From positions 71,868,115 to 71,932,114 of the forward strand of contig NC_052619.1 in NCBI RefSeq assembly GCF_016545825.1: DNA of 64,000 nucleotides, written 5' to 3'. Numbering within the stretch: the first letter of the stretch is position 1; each line of letters starts with the position of its first letter. The notes under the pieces are model-generated. The model did not search any database. It was not told the origin of the DNA and saw only the letters and a list, made by a program, of their open reading frames with translations. The translations under genes and the position numbers were made by a program. This document shows, in pieces, positions 60,301 to 64,000 of this stretch. This stretch comes from Eucalyptus grandis. Its lineage: Eukaryota; Streptophyta; Magnoliopsida; Myrtales; Myrtaceae.

Positions 60301-63300
60301 AGAATCAATTCCAATGAGGTATTCGATTTGGTTTCCCTCGTCAACATCATCCAATACAACTAGTACCTTCTTGTTGCAAATTGTTTCTCTAATCATATTG
60401 ATTCCATAATCAATATTATCAATGTTGCGAGCCACTCTAGAATTAGAGATATCGGATAACAATTGTTCTTGCAACTTGACTAAGCCCTTGGTTTTTGCTG
60501 TTTCCCTTACACCATCAAGAAAGCTACAATTTTTCCCAAAGCGAGGACATAGTTGGTTATAGATGATCTTGGCAAGTGTTGATTTACCAATACCGCCCAT
60601 CCCATAAATTCCAATAACCCGCACACCACCGGATTGGATGTCCAATAGACCATTTATGGCTGCTATTCGATCCTCCATTCCAACTAAATCTCTAGTCACT
60701 TTTCTTTGTCTTGTCTTGAGCCTAACCACAACCTCGAAAACAACAGCCTCGATAAGATCCCCATCACTGCGACAAAGTTGAACAGTTTCAATTGTGAATT
60801 GGTAACAAATTCGGTTAATTGCACGTTGACCAACCATCTACTAAGTTAACCGGTTGGGAACACGAAGTTAAAACTTTTATGGAGGGAAAACTCTTATTAA
60901 AAAGAATATAAAAGGAGTATATAAATAAGTGGTTCTTATTCAAATATCAAACAATCATTTGTTGTATCCCTTTCATAGATCAATTTCATAAACTAATGAA
61001 AAGGTAGATACTGATTAGTAAAGTGATGAAGCCAGGAATCTAATGTTGACAGTCTCTTATTGCACGTGAGAAATAACACAACGTAAGAGACCAATATAAA
61101 AGTAGTGCAAGAAAAGGTATTTTTTGTGTTTTACCGACGTAATAATACTAAACTAAACAGCTCGAAGTTTTCTAAGTTCATTTTATTTGAATTTCATCGT
61201 GTTCGAAGACACTAAACTTTGACTCTGCCTTATTATTTCACTTATAAACACGCATGCACGTGGCACGCTTTTGCGTGAGGTTTACCCAGCAGTTTACTTT
61301 TCATGGTCACTCTACCTAGTAGTCATACGCGATATCACATGTCTATAGACATTTGTCTTCATGATCATGAGACAACTAGTTTTGGGGTGTCAAGAGGCAA
61401 CTAGAATTATCCAACGAAAAATGGCACGAAACAAACGGGACTTGACCAAGACTAATTACGTTACCCTAAAAACTTCAGGAACATGATGAATTTACAAACC
61501 TTAACATCCATTACCAGTTTAAGTTGAAGGAATAGAGAAAGAGAAATGTTTGATTATTAAAGGAATTAATGTATTAGAAGTCTTAAAATTTGCCGCGAAG
61601 ATGTAATTAAGTGTTAAAACGTTCAAAATATGCAATCAACTACTAAAATTTGTCGAATCGATACAATCAAATTGTTCCTTTAGCTCTACCCACGTTAATG
61701 GACGGAAAAAAATTGACCTGTCATTAGAAAATAGGCTGAGAAACTAACAAATAAAAGAATAAATGAAGGGGCACGAAGAACAGTGGTAAGAAATCTCGCT
61801 TGCTTCCATCCCCAGTAACTTTTTTCTCCAATCTGATCATTCGTTGATTCTTCATTAAAACTTTCCATGGTTTCTTAAAATTGAGTTCTTGAGACAGGAG
61901 TTTGAAATACTAAATGGAAACTCTACTGGCCATGGCTGTGAGCTCGAAGGAGCTCCAACCACCATGGCCGAATGACCGAACTCAATGAAGCTCGAGCGAC
62001 TGTAGCCCCAAGCTCGACGAAAATCCGGCCGTCATGGCCAAACTCGATGAAGCTCGAGTGGCCAATGGAGTTCTCAATGGTGGCTAAGGTCGAACAAAAC
62101 CTCAATTTGGAGGTCGTATGACCTCAGATGTGAGGTTTCACCCTGGGTTTGTGGTCAAAACTCAAACCCGGGTCTTTCCGTGCGTAATGATGTGTTGCAC
62201 GATGGCGGCAACCTGATCTGGCGACGGTAGTGGACGAATTTGGCAAAGTTGGTCGAGGTCTTAAGATCCTAGGCGGTGGTGGGGGATGAGTTTGGTGGTG
62301 GTTAAGTGCGAAGTTGGATGTGGAGGCTGAATTTGATTATGGTGGAGGTGGTGTCTGATTCCATGTGGTTGTCTTCAAGCGCGAGGGTAGCCGGCAAGGT
62401 AGTAGGTGGTGGTGAGTCTAGCGGCAGATGTTTGAGGCAACGGCTGCCGGCGACCATGGACAGCTTCAGTGACCAGCTGCACTACTGTTTGATCAACAAG
62501 GGCTGCTACCGGCGGTCTGACTGATGAAAATGGTGTAAGCGGAGCAGCTTAATAAGGTGAGCTTTTCCTTTTATAAACAATTGCTGCTGTCAGAACAAAT
62601 CTTATTTCAGAATCTAAGGCTTCGGCTTTGTGCGAACAATCCAAGTTTTTTCTCAACGATCACGTTCTTGAACTAATGGAGTCTTACTATTATAAGATTC
62701 CGAGAGAGAAATTCCGATGGCTCGCATTTTCTTTTGCTTTTTTTTAAATAAAATAAAATAGCTTTTCTATCTTTTATCCTTATCCTTCCTCATTTCTACT
62801 ATTAAAATGTTAAAATTATTTTTCTTTTTAATTTTTCAAGTTTTTTTCAATATGATGTTCGTTAAGTCCCACATCGTTGTCACATGTAATAAGAAAATAA
62901 TAGAAAAATTGTAATACATTCATGGATCAAATTCGTATGAAAAAGATGAAGCAAAGCCAATTTCTTATACAATAGAAATTAGGTCAAAAGCAAAATTGTA
63001 ACAATTGTTTAAGTCCAAATAAATTTGGAGATCTTGTGATTTAAAAAATAACAAGAATTTGAGAATTTCCTTTTAAATTTAGAAAATTGGAGTTGGAATA
63101 TAATTAATGAATCTTTATAAGATCTATTGCTCGATTGTAAAAGATAATTTTGACATTCACGGTTAGATAGTTACCCTGGATATTTCTTCAGCTGCCACCC
63201 TTGGTGTCATCAACTTCATTGAGAGCTTGGCGCCATGTCTCTATATCCTTAGAGCTGAACTTCTTCTTCTGATCCTCCATCCTTTGCTCCAAATTTAGTA

Positions 63301-63718
63301 TGGCATCACGGTACAACGGGGTTTTCAGTTTCACATCAGCAGGTTTCACGTCATAAAAGATTGGCAATATCACCTTCTCATTCCCCTCTTCTTTAGATTT
63401 AGAGGAATTCTCCACCATCTTTGCAAGCTCATGAAGACACCAATGACTTGAAGCATAGTTTTGGGAGAAGATGGGTATGTAAAGCTTAGAGTTGTCGATC
63501 GCTAGCAGAAGGTTGCCACTAATTCTTTCTCCTGGTCGAAGCTCTTCATCATCCATGAAAACGTGAATCCCAGCATCTACCAAGGCATGGTAAAGGCTAT
63601 TGGTGATTCCCCGACGAGTGTCAGGCCCTCGGAAACTCAGAAACACCTGATACTCGCCTCCTAATGGGTTGTTGGTGCTCGTTCTTGTCTCTGGGTTTGC
63701 CATGCGAACTCCCTTCAC
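57340..63718 (-). pseudogene. TIR-NBS-LRR (TNL) disease-resistance gene, frame-broken
   Basis: Minus-strand gene with normal TNL order. Exon 1 (63718-63175) is a TIR domain: EYQVFLSFRGPDTR, the catalytic Glu in WCLHELAKM, and VILPIFYDVKPADV. A second in-frame Met (MANPE, residue 6) may be the true start. Exon 2 (60766-59679) is NB-ARC: P-loop GIYGMGGIGKSTLAK, kinase-2 KVLVVLDDVDE, RNBS-B GTRILVTTRDKS, GLPSAL in place of GLPLAL, and an MHD motif in KFWMHDQFRDLG. Exon 3 (59509-59211) and exon 4 (from 59021 to about 57,340) encode leucine-rich repeats (IGNLQWLTDLSIESCQSLGK, LPNLQHLSLRNCDSLSELP) and a C-terminal CKSMERIIDVSSS segment. Splice sites between these exons are GT-AG. Frames break at least once in exons 1 and 2 and several times in exons 3 and 4. 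Such receptors sense pathogen effectors and trigger NADase signalling. This copy is probably non-functional unless the breaks are errors. Confidence 0.85.
60767..63174 (-). other. Intron 1 of the TNL gene (2.4 kb)
   Basis: Unusually long first intron between the TIR and NB-ARC exons (donor GTAAC at 63,174, acceptor GCAG at 60,767). Around 61,921-62,100 it contains a GC-rich repeat of tggccatggc/aagctcgagc words, and around 62,150-62,530 a GC-rich plus-strand stretch with an open frame of 72 codons. Both look like insertion of a transposable element core, not coding exons. Confidence 0.55.
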
Positions 63719-63740
63719 ACTTCACAGGTCACCCACCCTT

Positions 63741-63769
63741 CTTTCTCTCTCTCTCTCTCTCTCTCTCTC
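63741..63769. repeat. (TC)n microsatellite in the TNL leader
   Basis: Run of about 13-14 TC units directly upstream of the TNL start (minus strand reads GA), so probably within the 5' UTR. Confidence 0.85.
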
Positions 63770-63829
63770 ACAAATAGGGAGGATTGAGATACTTTTTCAG
63801 CTAGCATGTTGTACTGGGTATAAGTAATT

Positions 63830-64000
63830 CCGCACAAACTGAGGAAACTGTTGACATACTTTTGTTCACTTTTTTGCTTGAGTTTGAAAAATACAAATAC
63901 TTATTTATCTCTCTCTCTCTCTAATAGGCAGGTTTTGCACGAATCGAGGAAACTGTTGACATACTTTTGTTCACTTTTTTGCTTGGGTTTGAAAAGTACA
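63830..64000. repeat. Tandem repeat of ~115 bp running off the right edge
   Basis: The block beginning gaggaaactgttgacatact, followed by tttgttcacttttttgctt, occurs at about 63,840 and again at about 63,955, separated by another (TC)n run at 63,910-63,923. The second copy is cut by the end of the window, so the array may continue. Confidence 0.85.

Overview
This window is nuclear DNA from a flowering plant, most likely a woody eudicot of the eucalypt/Myrtaceae type. The evidence is multi-exon genes with GT-AG introns, TATA boxes without operons, a TIR-NBS-LRR gene of the style common in eucalypts, long AT-rich intergenic stretches, and layered transposable-element debris. The family assignment is inference from remembered protein style; eukaryote and dicot are well supported. 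A run of exactly 100 N shows this is a draft scaffold.

Layout, left to right. (1) 1-5.9 kb: the last exon of an unidentified plus-strand gene converges on a complete eight-exon ELP4 gene (Elongator subunit 4, minus strand, open over 363 codons). (2) 5.9-20.7 kb: a gene desert with an (AG)n microsatellite, fold-back elements, a ~90 bp minisatellite, a ~1.15 kb duplicated segment, and between its two copies a decayed fragment of fructokinase exon 2. (3) 20.7-24.4 kb: an intact four-exon fructokinase gene with a TATA box; the acceptor of its first intron has been duplicated in tandem. (4) 24.4-46 kb: a repeat-rich region containing three very short secreted cysteine-rich peptide reading frames. 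The first two lie in a ~2.8 kb tandem duplication. Copy 1 was later hit by a 3,145 bp solo LTR with a clean 5 bp target duplication, and copy 2 preserves the empty site. Two tRNA-derived SINEs with target-site duplications and a dead L1-type LINE lie in the same stretch. (5) 46-52 kb: a YIF1 gene (plus) converging on a B-box zinc-finger gene of the BBX24/25 type (minus). (6) 52.6 kb: assembly gap. (7) 53.6-55.5 kb: a duplicated, acidic-repeat, exon-like locus on the minus strand. (8) 57.3-63.7 kb: a full-length but frame-broken TIR-NBS-LRR resistance gene on the minus strand.

The genes are unrelated housekeeping, signalling and defence genes and do not form a pathway. Points most worth a second look are the small secreted peptide family, the datable solo-LTR insertion, the fructokinase-derived debris and the duplicated splice acceptor. 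A further pattern is that single-base losses in short homopolymers break YIF1, the BBX gene and the first TNL exon, all to the right of 47 kb, while ELP4 and fructokinase are intact. This suggests scaffold sequence error as much as true decay.
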